The notes: generated by a model from the sequence alone, not told the origin. Counted from the stretch's first letter, positions 25,071 through 36,329 are shown. The stretch: 64,000 nt of DNA from Denitromonas sp. (GCF_034676725.1 NZ_JAUCBR010000004.1:2804001-2868000); one strand, 5' to 3'. A program made the numbers and translations.

Positions 25071-28000
25071 ATGAATCGCAATCGATATCGTCTGGTCTTC
25101 AGCCGTCGTCTGGGTTTCCGGATTCCGGTGGCGGAACACTTGTCGTCTTGTCCGAAAGGCAGTACCGGTGCGCGGGTGGCCGTCGCCGGTGCGCTTGCCT
25201 TGCTTGGCGGCAGTGCGCTGGCGGGGGCCAATCTGCCTACGCCGGCGTCGGCCTTCGTGCGCGCGGACTCTCCGGGGACGGCCAACCTGCCGACGATCAA
25301 CGGCACGACCATGACCATCCAGCAGACCTCGCAGTCGCCGGTGGTCTTGCAGTGGCAGAACTTCGATATCGGGCAGGGGCACACGGTGCGCTTCGAGCAG
25401 CCTTCGGCGCAGTCCCGGGCGATCAACGTGGTGCTGCCGGGCGGCCCGCGCAGCGACATCTACGGCAGCCTGCAGGCCAACGGGCAGGTGTACCTGTTCA
25501 ACCAGGCGGGCATCCTGTTCGGGCCGGGGGCGCGGGTGGATGTCGGCGGCCTCGTGGCCTCGACGCTGAAACTGAACGACAAGCTAATTGAACAGTCCCT
25601 GTCGGCGCTGTCGGGTTACGACGCGGTGGCGCGGACCTACACCTACGGCGAAGCCGCGTTGGCGCGGGATGGGGCGACCGGTGATGTTCGGGTCGAACAG
25701 GGCGCGCGCATCGTTGCGGCCAAGAACGGACGCGTACTGATCGCCGCGCCGAACGTGATCAATGAAGGCGAGATCATGACGCCGGAGGGCCAGACCATTC
25801 TGGCTGCGGGCGAAAAACTGTATATCGCCGACTCGATCGACAGCCGGCTGCGCGGGGTGCTGGTCGAAGTGACCGGTGGAGGCACCGTGACCAACGCGTC
25901 GGCGGGCGCGCTGCTGGCCGAGCGCGGCAACATCACCCTGGCCGGCCTCAATGTGTCGCAACAGGGGGCCGCGCGGGCGACCACCTCGGTGACGCTGAAC
26001 GGCTCGATCTACCTGCAGGCACGCGACAGCGTCGAAGGGGCCAGCGGCGGGCTGATGGCGCAGTACGCCAGCGGGGCGGTGGTGCTCGGTGCGGCCAGCA
26101 CGACGTCGGTTGACCCGGAAACGGAGCGCGCCGACACCCTGCGTGACGATGCGGCCTTCAATCGCAGCGAAGTGGACGTGGTGGGCAAGACCATCGATCT
26201 GCAGGGACAGGCACGCATTTCCGCCGCGGCCGGCAGCGTGACAATCACCGCGCTGGCCGACCGTGGCCCGGGCGGCGTGGTCGATCCCGATGACGCGAAA
26301 GCGGCGGCCATTCGCGTGAGCGATCGGGCCAGTATCGATGTGTCCGGCCTGCGCGACGTCAAGGTGGCGGGCAATCGGGATGTGGTCGAAGTCGAACTGC
26401 GTGGTGATGAGCTGAAGGACGCGCCCTTGCAGCGCGATACGGCCGAGGGCCGCCCGCTGTATGGCAAGAAGGTGTCGATCGATGTCGTCAAGGGCTTCGA
26501 GGTGGACGACGGCGCCACGCCGCTGGCGGACATCTCCGGTTACCGCAAGGGCATCGAGCGCAGCGTGGCGGAGCTGTCGACGGCCGGCGGGACGATCGCG
26601 CTGCAGTCGGAAGGCAGCGTCGCGCTGGCGCAGGACGCCTCGCTCGACGTCTCGGGCGGCAGCGTGACCTACACGTCGGATGGCGCGCTGCTGACGCCCA
26701 AGACCTACCTCAAGACCCTGGCCGGTCCGTGGGTGGCTGTCGAGAATGCGCGTGCGGATGTGCGCTACACCGGCGAGACCCGCACGGTGCTGCAACAGAC
26801 GGCGGATCGCGTCGTTGGCAATGATGCCGGACGGGTAGTCGTCAGCGGGCAGGCGGTGACGCTGGACGGGCAGATGCGGGCCAGCACGGTCCGCGGTATC
26901 GATCAGCGCACGGCCACCGCCACCAGCCGCCGCTGGTTCGACTGGTCGTACGCCGGCGAGGCGTCTGCGGCCAGTGCCTTTGTCGAGCGGATCGAAAGCC
27001 AGGTGCTCGAGCGCGAGCGAGTGCGCACCCGCATCGAGCAATACGTTGGCAATCCGCTGACGCGGGCGAACCTGGTGCAGACCGGGCGACTCGGCTGGAC
27101 AGGAGCGTCAGCGCCGCAGGGCGGGGCGCTGGAATTGCGCGCCAATCTGGACGATGCTGCGGCCAGCGTGGCCGTGGGTGACATCGTGCTGACCGGGACG
27201 ATACCGGCGGCTGGTGCGCGGGCCGCCGACACCCTGTATCTGTCGTCGAACCTGCTGCACGGCGGCGGCTTCAATCAGTTGCTGCTGGCCGGACGGGGGG
27301 CGTTCACGGTGGCGGCGGGCACCGTCGTCGACGGGATGGTAGGCAGCCGCCTGAGCGTCACGGCGCGGGAGGTTCGTGTGGAGGGCGCCCAAGGCGGAGT
27401 CGCGGGCGCTCAGGTTCATCTGCCCGGCGGCGAGATTCTGCTGAGCACCGTGGCCCCGGCTGCCGACCAGAGCCAGCGCCCGGAGGACAACGGGATCTCG
27501 GTGGGCGAGGGTGCCCGACTGTCGACTGCCGGGGTGTGGACGAATGACCGATTGAGTCCGCCGACAGCGGTGTCTCCGGCCGTGGTGGCGGTCCAGGGCG
27601 GTACGATCCAGCTTGAATCGAACGCCGATCTGACGGTCAACGGGGCGCTCGATGCCTCCGCTGGTGCCTGGCGTGTGGCGAACGGCGCGGTCAAGACCGG
27701 TGACGGCGGGCACATCGCGCTGGCAACCGGCAGTTTCGGCGACGGCGCAACGCCCAGCCGTACCCTGGCGTTGGGGGCGAAGTCGTCACTGACGGCCTAC
27801 GCCAGTGCAAGCTTTGACGGCGTCGATAGCGGTCATGGCGGCACCCTGGAGATTGATGCATCGGCGCTGCTGCTGGCGCCGGCGTCGCTGCCGGCCGGCG
27901 GCACGAGTGCCGGGACGCTGCGCTTGGACGATGCCTTTTTTGGCCAGGGCGGCTTCAGCGATTTCCTGCTCACGGGCAAGACGCGTGTCGACATCGCCGC

Positions 28001-31000
28001 CGGCACCCACATCGCGCCGCTTCCCTGGGTGATGGTGATTTCGCCGCAGCAGCAACTGGCCGGCAGCGCCCGCACGCTGAACGCGGCGAGTCTGCGCCGC
28101 GACAGTGCGTTCGTCGGCGGCGCGGGGTCGATGACGATCGCTTCCGATGCCTCGGCGGTCGGCACGATCAGCATGGCCCAGGGCAGCCGGATCGCGATGT
28201 CACCCGGCGGCCGCATCGTGCTCGATGCGGCGGCGCGCATGGCGGTGGACGGCGTCCTGCAGGCAAGCGGCGGACAGGTGTCCCTGAGCACGGCGCCGGT
28301 GGTGCCCGACCTGAGCAACCGCGACCGCCTGAATCCGGCCGACAACATTCACCTCGGGCAGCAGGCCCGGATCGACGTGTCCGGCGTGACAGTGGCAACG
28401 CCGGGTTCCCGCTGGAATGAGGGGCAGGTGCTCGATGGAGGCCGCGTTGCGATCGATGCCGGTCGCGGTTACGTGGTGATGCAGTCGGGGGCCGCGCTGG
28501 TGGCCGACGGCGCCGTCGGTACGCTGGACATCGTTTCGCCGTTCGGTGGCGTGGCGCGCAGTCAGTCGGTGGCCAGTGCAGGCGGGACTATTGCCGTGTC
28601 GGCGCGCGAGGGCATGTTGCTCGATGGCACGCTGAGCGCGCATGCCGGCCGCCCCGGGGTGGCCGGTGGCGAACTGTCGCTGGCGCTGTCGTCCCAGGGG
28701 CAGTGGTTCGGCGTGGTCGGCGAGACCTTTGGCGGCAATCTGAATCCGGCGCGGACGCTGGTCGTGGCCACCGGCGGCAGCGCCGGCGCGGACGCCATTG
28801 CGGCCGGCGCCGTGGTGCCCAGCGCGTCCCACCTGGGCCGCGCGCGCATTGACAGCGCCAAGCTGGCCGCGGGCGGCTTCCAGGACGTGCGCCTGGCCAG
28901 TACCGACACCATCGCCTTCGAGGGCGATACGATCCTGGCGCTGCCCGGGCGTTTGCGCCTGGAAGCGCCGAACCTGACCGGCGATGCGGCCGCCAACGTG
29001 ACGCTGAGTGCTGCGTCGATCGCGCTGACCCAGAGCGACAACAGCGCCCTGCGCAAGCGCCCGAACGCGCCGACCGGCGCGACCGGCGGCGCCCTGGTGG
29101 TGCAGGCCGACGAAATCGACGTGCGGGGCCGAGTGGCGGTGAGCGGTTTTGCCAGTACGCGCCTGGCTGCCCTCAAGGAGATACGCCTGTCGGGGCAGGA
29201 CGTGGGCGGCGAGGTTGTTGGCCGTCTGGTGAGCAATGGCGATCTCACGCTGGCGGCGGGTGTCATCTACCCGACCTCCGGCGCGGATTTCTCCGTCGAG
29301 TTGCGCAACAACCCGCTGGGGACGCTGAGCATCGCGGCGATCGGCACCGACCGCACACCGTGGTCGGCGCTCGGCCGCCTGAGCCTGATCGCGCCCCACA
29401 TCGTGCAGGCCGGCCGCTTGCGGGCGCCGTTCGGCGAACTGAGCCTGACCAGCGGCCTGCTGATCGATAGCGGAACGACGCTGGGCGACACGACGAGTAC
29501 GCCCGTGGTGGGCGGGCGGGTCGAGCTGATTGATGGCAGTGTGACCTCGGTGAGTGCGGACGGCATGACGATCCCGTACGGGCAGACGCAGGTCGCGGGG
29601 CGCGAATGGGTGTTCGATACCGGCACCGTGCTCAAGCCGCTCGAGACCGCGCCGGACAAGCGGATCGCCTTGTCGGGCGACCAGATCGACATCGGGCAGG
29701 GGGCGCTGGTCGATGTGTCGGGCGATGGCGACCTGCAGGCCTGGGAGTTCATCGCCGGGCGCGGCGGCTCGACCGATCTGCTGGCCGGCAGCGCGGGCAC
29801 CTATGCCCTGGTGCCGGTGATCGGCAGCGGCGCAGCGCCGTATGCGGCCGATACCTGGTCGGACAGCCCGGTCCAGGTCGGCCAGATCGTGCGCATCCTC
29901 AGTGGCGCCAACGGATTGCCGGCGGGCGACTATACCTTGCTGCCGGCGCGCTACGGCCTGGTCAACGGGGCCTACACCATCCGCATCCGCGACGATATGG
30001 CGGACCTGTCGCCGACCAGCGGGTTCGTCGGTACGGACGGCATCGCGGTGGTGGCGGCGCGATTTGGCGAGAAGGTTGCCGGCGGCGCGGTGTTCGACAG
30101 CCGCACGGTGGGGCTCGAAGTGCTCAGCGGGCGGGATGTCCGCCTGCGCTCGGAGTATCTCGAGAGCGTTGCCAGCGGCTTCTTCCCCACCGCCGGGGGC
30201 TCGGTGGCCGACGCCGGCCGGCTTGCCTTGCGGGCCGGCAGCCAGCTGGACGTGACCGGCATCGTGCGGGCCAACAAGGGCGCGGGCGGGCGCGGCAGTC
30301 AGATCGATCTGACCGCCGACCGCCTGGCCGTGCTCGCCGACGGTCGGCCGGCGCAGGCCGGGGAGGTGGTGCTCAGCCCGGAACTGCTGGCACGATTGAA
30401 TGCCGAGAGCCTGCTGCTCGGCGCGACCCGCGAGCGTGTGGTCGGTGACGGTGCCACGGTGACCTGGCAGATCGCCACCGACGCGCCAAGCGGCGGGGCG
30501 AGCAGCGTGCGGGTCGACACCCGTGATGGCGCGGCGCTCCAGGCGCCGGAGATCATCCTGGCGGCGCGGGACACGTTGAGCGTCGAGAGCGGTTCACGCA
30601 TCGAGGCCACTGCCGGCGCCACCACGGCGTCGCAGACTCTGGTGGTGGCGGGCAGCGGGACGGCCGCCGATGGCGCGCTGCTGCATGTCTCGTCCGGCGG
30701 CGGGGTGACGGTGCAGCGCGACACGCCGAGCGGCAGCTCGGGCGCGCTGGTCATCGGCCGGAACGCGACACTCGCCGGGCGCAGCATCACCAGCGATGCG
30801 ACCGGCAGCGTCCGCCTGGACGGGGTCGATGCCGGCAAGCGGCAGTTCGACCTGACTGAGACCGGTGGCACGGTGACCTTCTCGGCCAGCCGCCTGGGGT
30901 TTGGCCAGGTGCCTGCAGGTACCACCGGTCTGGCGCTCGACGCCTCGGCGCTGGCCGAACTGGGTGATGCCTCGGTGCTGGCCCTGCGCAGCTATTCGAC

Positions 31001-34000
31001 GGTTGACCTCTACGGGGCGGCGACGATCGGCGCGAGCACGCTGGACGCGCTGGTGATCGATGCGGCCGGTATCGTGACGCGCGATGCGGCCGGGGCCCAG
31101 CAGAACATCCTGGCGAAATCCGTGACTTTCACGCACACCGGCACGGCGGTGGCCGCCTCGGTGAGTGCTGACGCGGGCAGCCGGTTGAATGTCGGCGCCG
31201 AGCGAATCGTGCTCGGCGAAACCCCGGCAGCCGGTGCCTTCCGCTTGACCGGCGCAGCCCAGACCGCGTGGTCCGCCAGTGCCGAGGTGATCGGGCAGGG
31301 CGAGGGCCGCCATGTCGTGGACGGCACCCTGGCCGTGACGACCGGCCGGATGACGGTTGCCACCGGAGCCGAAACCACGCTCGATGTGGGCCAGAGCCTG
31401 ACCGTGGCCTCGAGCGGCGTGGCACCGGTTACGGCCGCCGGTGTCGGTGGCCGGCTGGCCCTGAATGCCGAGCAGATCGTCGTGGGCGGTCGTGTCGAAG
31501 CCCGCGCCGGCGAGGTGGCGCTGACCGCGCGCGCCGGCGATGTGGTGATCGATAGTGCCGATCCGACCCGGCCGGGCGTGGTGTCGGCGGCCGGTGTCGA
31601 GGTCGCGCTGGGGCCGCAGACGGCCGCCTTTTCGGCCGGAAGTGTCCGGTTGCAGGCCGATGCGGGGAATGTCGTGATCGGGGCGGGTGGTTTGGTCGAT
31701 GTGTCGGCGCCCGGGGGCGCCGATGCGGGTGAGGTGTCCCTGGTGGCCACCCAGGGCAAGCTGACGCTCGACGGTGACTTGAAGGCCACGACATCGCCCG
31801 CGGCGGATCTGACGCCGTCGGGCGGTGCGCTGGCGGTCGATGTGGCGCAGCTCGGGGACGCCGCCGGCCACCTGGCCGCGTTGGCCCGAGCGTCGGCCGA
31901 CTTCACCCGTTCGGTCAATGTGCGGGTGCGTGCCGGCGACATGACGCTGGGGGCGTCGGATCGCATCGCGTCGAAAGACATCGGGCTGTTTGCCGACGAC
32001 GGCCGGCTCGATCTGCACGGCGTGCTCGACGCGTCGGGCGACAAGGGCGGTGCCATCCGTGTGTATGCCAATGGTGGCAATCGCGCCGGCAGCGGCGTGC
32101 TGCACGTCGATGGCGCGCAGTTGCTGGCCATGGGGCAGGGCACCAGCACAGTCGGCGACGGCGGGCGTATCGAGCTGGGCGTGTCGGCCAGCGACGGCAG
32201 TGCGGCCACCCCGCGTCTGATGCTCCAGCGCGGGCGGATCGATGTGAGCAGCGTGAACGGTGCGGGCGGGGACGTGGTGCTGTCGGCGCCGCGCGGTGCG
32301 GATGGCACCAGCGTGGCGATGGACGCCGTCGATACCCGCGTGATGGCGATTGTCGGTGCCGGCGCGGTGGATGTGGTCGGCTATGCGCGAGAGGACGCCA
32401 GCCGCATCGTGACCAGCGGCAACAACAGCGCCGGTACGATCAATCTGGGTGGCCTGTTTGAACTGGTCAACGACGCGATGGCCGGCGCCGGTGTGCCAAC
32501 CACGGCGCGGGTCGTCGGTCGGGAAGCCGTCGCGGTGTTCGGCCGGGCGTTGCTTGGGGCGAGTGCGGGCGACGATTTCGAGGCCCTGGCACGAGCTGAT
32601 GGTGGCAGCTGGCTGGGCGCCTTGCTGGGGGATCTGGTGGGCGATGCGGCCGGTAGCGTCGATCTCCAGGTCGCGGCCGGTCGCGCCATCGACCAAGCGT
32701 TCCGCGGGGTCGCCGGTGGCGCACACAGGACGGAGCGGAGCGTGGCAGCGGTGCTGGCGGCCGGGCTCGAACAGCTCGGCACCCCCGCTGCGGTGGCCGC
32801 TGCCGTGCGCAGCGATCTGGAAAGCACGCTGATCGCGGGGAGCAGCGATGCCGCAGCGCTGGCGTCCGCGCGTGGGGTGCTTGCTCAATACGGACTGGGC
32901 GCGGGATCGGCTGCCGATACCTTTTTGAGTGGCGCGACGGCTGATCTGGTCGATGCGGCCCGGGTGGTGTCCCAGGCGGCCAGCGCGGCGGGGCAGGCGG
33001 CGACGCCTGAATCGGCCGTCAAACTTGCCGTCAGCGCGTTCGGCACGCAGCGCAGCTACGGCGCAAACCGGGCATTGACGGCCGCGCAGGCAACGGCGCT
33101 GGCGAACCAGGTGTGGTCGCTGGGCAACCCGGATGCGGGGCGTTATCGCGTATTCGCGTCGACCCAGCGCTTCCTCGGTCATGCTGACGCGATGATCGCT
33201 TCGCTCGGCCTGGCGGGTGTGGCCAACGTGGGGGCGCGCGCCGAGATTCAGGTGCGCAGCAGTGGCGACCTGCGGGTGGACGATGTGCTCGACTTTGGCA
33301 ACGTGGCGGTATCGAGCAGTCCGTTCGGCAACATCGGTGCCGGCATCCTGCCGGTGTGGCAGTCGGGAAATCACGCCGGCATGCTGACCCTGGTCGCCGC
33401 CGGCAATGTGAACATCAACAAGAGTGTGCTGGACGGCAAGACCCGCCGCTACGTCTCGTCGGCGACCACCGGCGCCTTCCGGCCCGACAGCCAGAGCGAA
33501 TTCGCGCTGGCCGGGACGCCGTCGTGGGCGTTACGGGTGGTGGCCGGCGCCGATGGCACGACCGCCAACCCGATGGGCACATTGCCGGCCGATGCCTTCG
33601 GCAGCGGGCGTGTGACCGTGGCCCGGGACGCCGTGCTACGCACCGGTACGGCACAGATCGACATGGCCGCGCAAGGCGATGTGGTGCTCGGTGGCAGCAC
33701 GGCGGCGGTGTACACCGTCGGCACGATCGATACCGGGGCGACCGACTTTCGCGACGATGCGCGCCTGAGCCGGGCCCGCGACAGCTTCGGCAGCGACGGC
33801 GGCGATATCCGCATTCGCGCCGGTGGCAGCCTGACCGCGGTGGGCGGCGCGGTGCAGGATGTATCCGCCTGGCTCAAGCGCCAGGGCAGCGTGGATGGCG
33901 AAGGCCGCCTCTATGCCGACGGACCGACGGCGAGCAATCCGACCTGGTTCGTGCAGCCGGAGAACTTTGGTCAAGGCGTGGCCACGCTCGGCGGTGGCGA

Positions 34001-36329
34001 TTTGACCGTTGTGGTGGGCAAGGATGTGCGCAATGTGGTGCTGGCCACCGCAACCACCGGGCGTATCGAAGGTGAGATCGGGGATCTGGCGCGCACCGAG
34101 CACCTGCGCGTGACCGGTGGTGGCGATCTGTCGGTGGTGGCCGGGCGTGATGTCACCGGGAGCACTGTGTACGCAGGCATCGGCGATGCGCGGCTGGAAG
34201 CGGGCGGGGCCGTGGGTTCGTCGTCGGCAAGTGATGCGGTTCGCGTCGGGTTGGGGGATACGCGCTTCCAGGTGGCGGCGCGGGGTGACGTGATCCTGAA
34301 GGATGTCTTCAACCCGACGCTAGAAGGGAGCGCGACCGGGACGTACTTTTCAACCTACGGTGCGACGTCGGCCTTGGGTGTCAACGCGCTTATCGGCCGG
34401 ATCGCACTGGGCAGCTTCGCCTTCGGCCCGGCACAGCTGTGGTTGTCGGCGCCGGCCGGCGACATCGAGATCGCCGGTGGCACTTTGCTGCCGAGCGAGC
34501 ACACCGTGGTCAGCCTGCTGGCGAAGGGGGATGTCGTATTTTCGGGCACCTTGGCGCTGTCCGGGCTGGATCCTGACAGCCTTGCCCGGCCGACACGGCC
34601 GGTCAGCAACAATGCCTCCTTCCTGGTCGGGGCCATCTCGGCGCAGCCGGTGGCGCTGACCAGCACGCGCGCGGTGACGGTGGTGTCCGCGCAAGGTGAT
34701 GTTGCCGGGCCGGATCATCGTACCGGCGGCGCCACGCCGGCGCTGATGTCAGCCCTGCCAGTGGCGGTGTATTCGGGCGGCGACGTGAAAGACTTCGGCT
34801 TGGTCGCCACACACGGCCGGCTGGACCAGGTGTCGACGGTCACGGCGCTGGGTGATGTGGTGTTCGCGCCCAAGCTCAATCCCTCGACCGGGGCGCTGGA
34901 GAACACCTCGACCGTCGGCATGATCGTCAACGGGCCGGGGCGCCTCGCCGTGACGGCAGGCGGCGATGTGGACCTCGGCAACAGTCTGGGGATTGTGTCG
35001 CGCGGCAACGTCGACAACGCCTATCTGCCAGAGCTGTCGGCGGCGATTGATGTGCTGGCAGGCGCCCACGGCGCGGACTATGCGGCGCTCGTTGCGGCGG
35101 CGCGCCCGGGCGCGACCGCCGGGACCGATCTGTTCGATCGTACGATGTTGAGCCTTCTGGGCGGCGGTTCGCTTGAGGCCCTGCTGGGGAATCCCGACAA
35201 TGCCGCGCTCAAGGCGCGCCGCGACACCAGCCGGGCGGAGTTGCAGGTGTGGTTTGGCCGTTATGACGATGCCTTGCTGAGCCACATGCAGGCGAAGACG
35301 GGCAATGCCGGTCTGGATCAGGCCACCGCCGAGGCCGCGTTTGCCGCCTTGCCCGGCACAGAACGCGAGGCGTTCTTCCAGCAGCAGCGACCGGTGTTGA
35401 ATGAAATCCTGTTTGCGTCGCTGCGCTATACCGGTCGGATGGGGGATGCCCTGGCTGCCGGGGCTGACGGCTATGGCGCCGGCTTCCAGATCCTGGCGTC
35501 GGTGTTCCCTTCAGGCGGGAAGGGCGGGAATATCGAAGGCTTCCTCAGCCAGTTCAAGACGGTGCAGGACGTCGAGAGCGCGTATTCGCTCGCGTCGGCC
35601 GGACTGCCACCCGATCAGCAAGAGCACGGATCGGCGATTGCGTTGATCGCGCCCGGTGGCGCGGTGAACGTCGGCGTGCCGGGCGGTGTTGCGGGTGACC
35701 CGACGCGCACCGGCGTGGTGGCGATCGGCAAGGGCAATGTCGACATCGTGGCGCGCGACAGCGTGGAGGTGGGGCCGTCGCGTGTCTTCACCCTCGGCGG
35801 CGGTGCCATCCAGGCCTGGAGCACGCTGGCGGACATCGATGGCGGTAGTTCGCCGAAGACGGCTGCGGCGACGCCGCAGCCGACGCTGCGGCCCAAGGGC
35901 GACAGTTTCGAACTCGATGTGTCGGCCAGTGTGTCGGGCGGCGGCATCGCCACGCTCAAGAAAACGCCCGCGGTGCGCAATGCGCCGGTCAGGCTGTATG
36001 CACCCAACGGCGTCGTCGATGCGGGTGATGCGGGGATCCGGGTCAGCGGCAACCTGGAAATCGGCGCACAGCAGATCATCGGCGCCGACAACATTTCGGT
36101 GGGCGGCAGTCTGTCCAGTTCGGCCTCCGCGCCGCCGCCCGCCGCGCCTGCCGTGTCGCCGGCCTCATCGAATCCGAGCGACGCCGTGGCTGCCGCCAAT
36201 GCCGCGCTCGAGAACGATCCGCCGGCTGCCGGGCCGTCCGGCGACTCGTCCTTGCTGACGGTCGAGGTGCTGGCGATGGGCGACGCTTGCGATGACGAAG
36301 CGCGCAAGGATGGAGAGTGCAAGGAGTAA
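25071..36329 (+). CDS. Giant TpsA adhesin (filamentous haemagglutinin family)
   Basis: 3752 residues, 50 nt after tpsB. The ATG at 25071 has GGGAG upstream and begins an extended signal peptide region (ESPR) MNRNRYRLVFSRRLGFRIPV, followed by a hydrophobic core (VAVAGALALLGGSALAGA). The TPS/haemagglutination domain covers about residues 75-190, with VVLQWQNFDIGQGHTVRFEQ and NQAGILFGPGARVDVGGLVA (the usual NPNGI is NQAGI here). The rest is a long Gly/Ala/Asp/Val repeat-rich beta-helix, with a filamentous-haemagglutinin C-terminal-like region (SGNHAGMLTLVAAGNVNINK, residue about 2770) before an acidic end (GDACDDEARKDGECKE). No pretoxin or nuclease tip was recognised, so adhesion or biofilm matrix is more likely than contact-dependent inhibition. 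Confidence 0.92.
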   Translation: MNRNRYRLVFSRRLGFRIPVAEHLSSCPKGSTGARVAVAGALALLGGSALAGANLPTPASAFVRADSPGTANLPTINGTTMTIQQTSQSPVVLQWQNFDIGQGHTVRFEQPSAQSRAINVVLPGGPRSDIYGSLQANGQVYLFNQAGILFGPGARVDVGGLVASTLKLNDKLIEQSLSALSGYDAVARTYTYGEAALARDGATGDVRVEQGARIVAAKNGRVLIAAPNVINEGEIMTPEGQTILAAGEKLYIADSIDSRLRGVLVEVTGGGTVTNASAGALLAERGNITLAGLNVSQQGAARATTSVTLNGSIYLQARDSVEGASGGLMAQYASGAVVLGAASTTSVDPETERADTLRDDAAFNRSEVDVVGKTIDLQGQARISAAAGSVTITALADRGPGGVVDPDDAKAAAIRVSDRASIDVSGLRDVKVAGNRDVVEVELRGDELKDAPLQRDTAEGRPLYGKKVSIDVVKGFEVDDGATPLADISGYRKGIERSVAELSTAGGTIALQSEGSVALAQDASLDVSGGSVTYTSDGALLTPKTYLKTLAGPWVAVENARADVRYTGETRTVLQQTADRVVGNDAGRVVVSGQAVTLDGQMRASTVRGIDQRTATATSRRWFDWSYAGEASAASAFVERIESQVLERERVRTRIEQYVGNPLTRANLVQTGRLGWTGASAPQGGALELRANLDDAAASVAVGDIVLTGTIPAAGARAADTLYLSSNLLHGGGFNQLLLAGRGAFTVAAGTVVDGMVGSRLSVTAREVRVEGAQGGVAGAQVHLPGGEILLSTVAPAADQSQRPEDNGISVGEGARLSTAGVWTNDRLSPPTAVSPAVVAVQGGTIQLESNADLTVNGALDASAGAWRVANGAVKTGDGGHIALATGSFGDGATPSRTLALGAKSSLTAYASASFDGVDSGHGGTLEIDASALLLAPASLPAGGTSAGTLRLDDAFFGQGGFSDFLLTGKTRVDIAAGTHIAPLPWVMVISPQQQLAGSARTLNAASLRRDSAFVGGAGSMTIASDASAVGTISMAQGSRIAMSPGGRIVLDAAARMAVDGVLQASGGQVSLSTAPVVPDLSNRDRLNPADNIHLGQQARIDVSGVTVATPGSRWNEGQVLDGGRVAIDAGRGYVVMQSGAALVADGAVGTLDIVSPFGGVARSQSVASAGGTIAVSAREGMLLDGTLSAHAGRPGVAGGELSLALSSQGQWFGVVGETFGGNLNPARTLVVATGGSAGADAIAAGAVVPSASHLGRARIDSAKLAAGGFQDVRLASTDTIAFEGDTILALPGRLRLEAPNLTGDAAANVTLSAASIALTQSDNSALRKRPNAPTGATGGALVVQADEIDVRGRVAVSGFASTRLAALKEIRLSGQDVGGEVVGRLVSNGDLTLAAGVIYPTSGADFSVELRNNPLGTLSIAAIGTDRTPWSALGRLSLIAPHIVQAGRLRAPFGELSLTSGLLIDSGTTLGDTTSTPVVGGRVELIDGSVTSVSADGMTIPYGQTQVAGREWVFDTGTVLKPLETAPDKRIALSGDQIDIGQGALVDVSGDGDLQAWEFIAGRGGSTDLLAGSAGTYALVPVIGSGAAPYAADTWSDSPVQVGQIVRILSGANGLPAGDYTLLPARYGLVNGAYTIRIRDDMADLSPTSGFVGTDGIAVVAARFGEKVAGGAVFDSRTVGLEVLSGRDVRLRSEYLESVASGFFPTAGGSVADAGRLALRAGSQLDVTGIVRANKGAGGRGSQIDLTADRLAVLADGRPAQAGEVVLSPELLARLNAESLLLGATRERVVGDGATVTWQIATDAPSGGASSVRVDTRDGAALQAPEIILAARDTLSVESGSRIEATAGATTASQTLVVAGSGTAADGALLHVSSGGGVTVQRDTPSGSSGALVIGRNATLAGRSITSDATGSVRLDGVDAGKRQFDLTETGGTVTFSASRLGFGQVPAGTTGLALDASALAELGDASVLALRSYSTVDLYGAATIGASTLDALVIDAAGIVTRDAAGAQQNILAKSVTFTHTGTAVAASVSADAGSRLNVGAERIVLGETPAAGAFRLTGAAQTAWSASAEVIGQGEGRHVVDGTLAVTTGRMTVATGAETTLDVGQSLTVASSGVAPVTAAGVGGRLALNAEQIVVGGRVEARAGEVALTARAGDVVIDSADPTRPGVVSAAGVEVALGPQTAAFSAGSVRLQADAGNVVIGAGGLVDVSAPGGADAGEVSLVATQGKLTLDGDLKATTSPAADLTPSGGALAVDVAQLGDAAGHLAALARASADFTRSVNVRVRAGDMTLGASDRIASKDIGLFADDGRLDLHGVLDASGDKGGAIRVYANGGNRAGSGVLHVDGAQLLAMGQGTSTVGDGGRIELGVSASDGSAATPRLMLQRGRIDVSSVNGAGGDVVLSAPRGADGTSVAMDAVDTRVMAIVGAGAVDVVGYAREDASRIVTSGNNSAGTINLGGLFELVNDAMAGAGVPTTARVVGREAVAVFGRALLGASAGDDFEALARADGGSWLGALLGDLVGDAAGSVDLQVAAGRAIDQAFRGVAGGAHRTERSVAAVLAAGLEQLGTPAAVAAAVRSDLESTLIAGSSDAAALASARGVLAQYGLGAGSAADTFLSGATADLVDAARVVSQAASAAGQAATPESAVKLAVSAFGTQRSYGANRALTAAQATALANQVWSLGNPDAGRYRVFASTQRFLGHADAMIASLGLAGVANVGARAEIQVRSSGDLRVDDVLDFGNVAVSSSPFGNIGAGILPVWQSGNHAGMLTLVAAGNVNINKSVLDGKTRRYVSSATTGAFRPDSQSEFALAGTPSWALRVVAGADGTTANPMGTLPADAFGSGRVTVARDAVLRTGTAQIDMAAQGDVVLGGSTAAVYTVGTIDTGATDFRDDARLSRARDSFGSDGGDIRIRAGGSLTAVGGAVQDVSAWLKRQGSVDGEGRLYADGPTASNPTWFVQPENFGQGVATLGGGDLTVVVGKDVRNVVLATATTGRIEGEIGDLARTEHLRVTGGGDLSVVAGRDVTGSTVYAGIGDARLEAGGAVGSSSASDAVRVGLGDTRFQVAARGDVILKDVFNPTLEGSATGTYFSTYGATSALGVNALIGRIALGSFAFGPAQLWLSAPAGDIEIAGGTLLPSEHTVVSLLAKGDVVFSGTLALSGLDPDSLARPTRPVSNNASFLVGAISAQPVALTSTRAVTVVSAQGDVAGPDHRTGGATPALMSALPVAVYSGGDVKDFGLVATHGRLDQVSTVTALGDVVFAPKLNPSTGALENTSTVGMIVNGPGRLAVTAGGDVDLGNSLGIVSRGNVDNAYLPELSAAIDVLAGAHGADYAALVAAARPGATAGTDLFDRTMLSLLGGGSLEALLGNPDNAALKARRDTSRAELQVWFGRYDDALLSHMQAKTGNAGLDQATAEAAFAALPGTEREAFFQQQRPVLNEILFASLRYTGRMGDALAAGADGYGAGFQILASVFPSGGKGGNIEGFLSQFKTVQDVESAYSLASAGLPPDQQEHGSAIALIAPGGAVNVGVPGGVAGDPTRTGVVAIGKGNVDIVARDSVEVGPSRVFTLGGGAIQAWSTLADIDGGSSPKTAAATPQPTLRPKGDSFELDVSASVSGGGIATLKKTPAVRNAPVRLYAPNGVVDAGDAGIRVSGNLEIGAQQIIGADNISVGGSLSSSASAPPPAAPAVSPASSNPSDAVAAANAALENDPPAAGPSGDSSLLTVEVLAMGDACDDEARKDGECKE

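Noticed and set aside
30594..33374. 926-codon minus-strand open frame inside the giant adhesin gene
   Set aside because: The plus-strand adhesin frame is continuous across it; Arg/His/Gly-rich composition is typical of a GC3 shadow.
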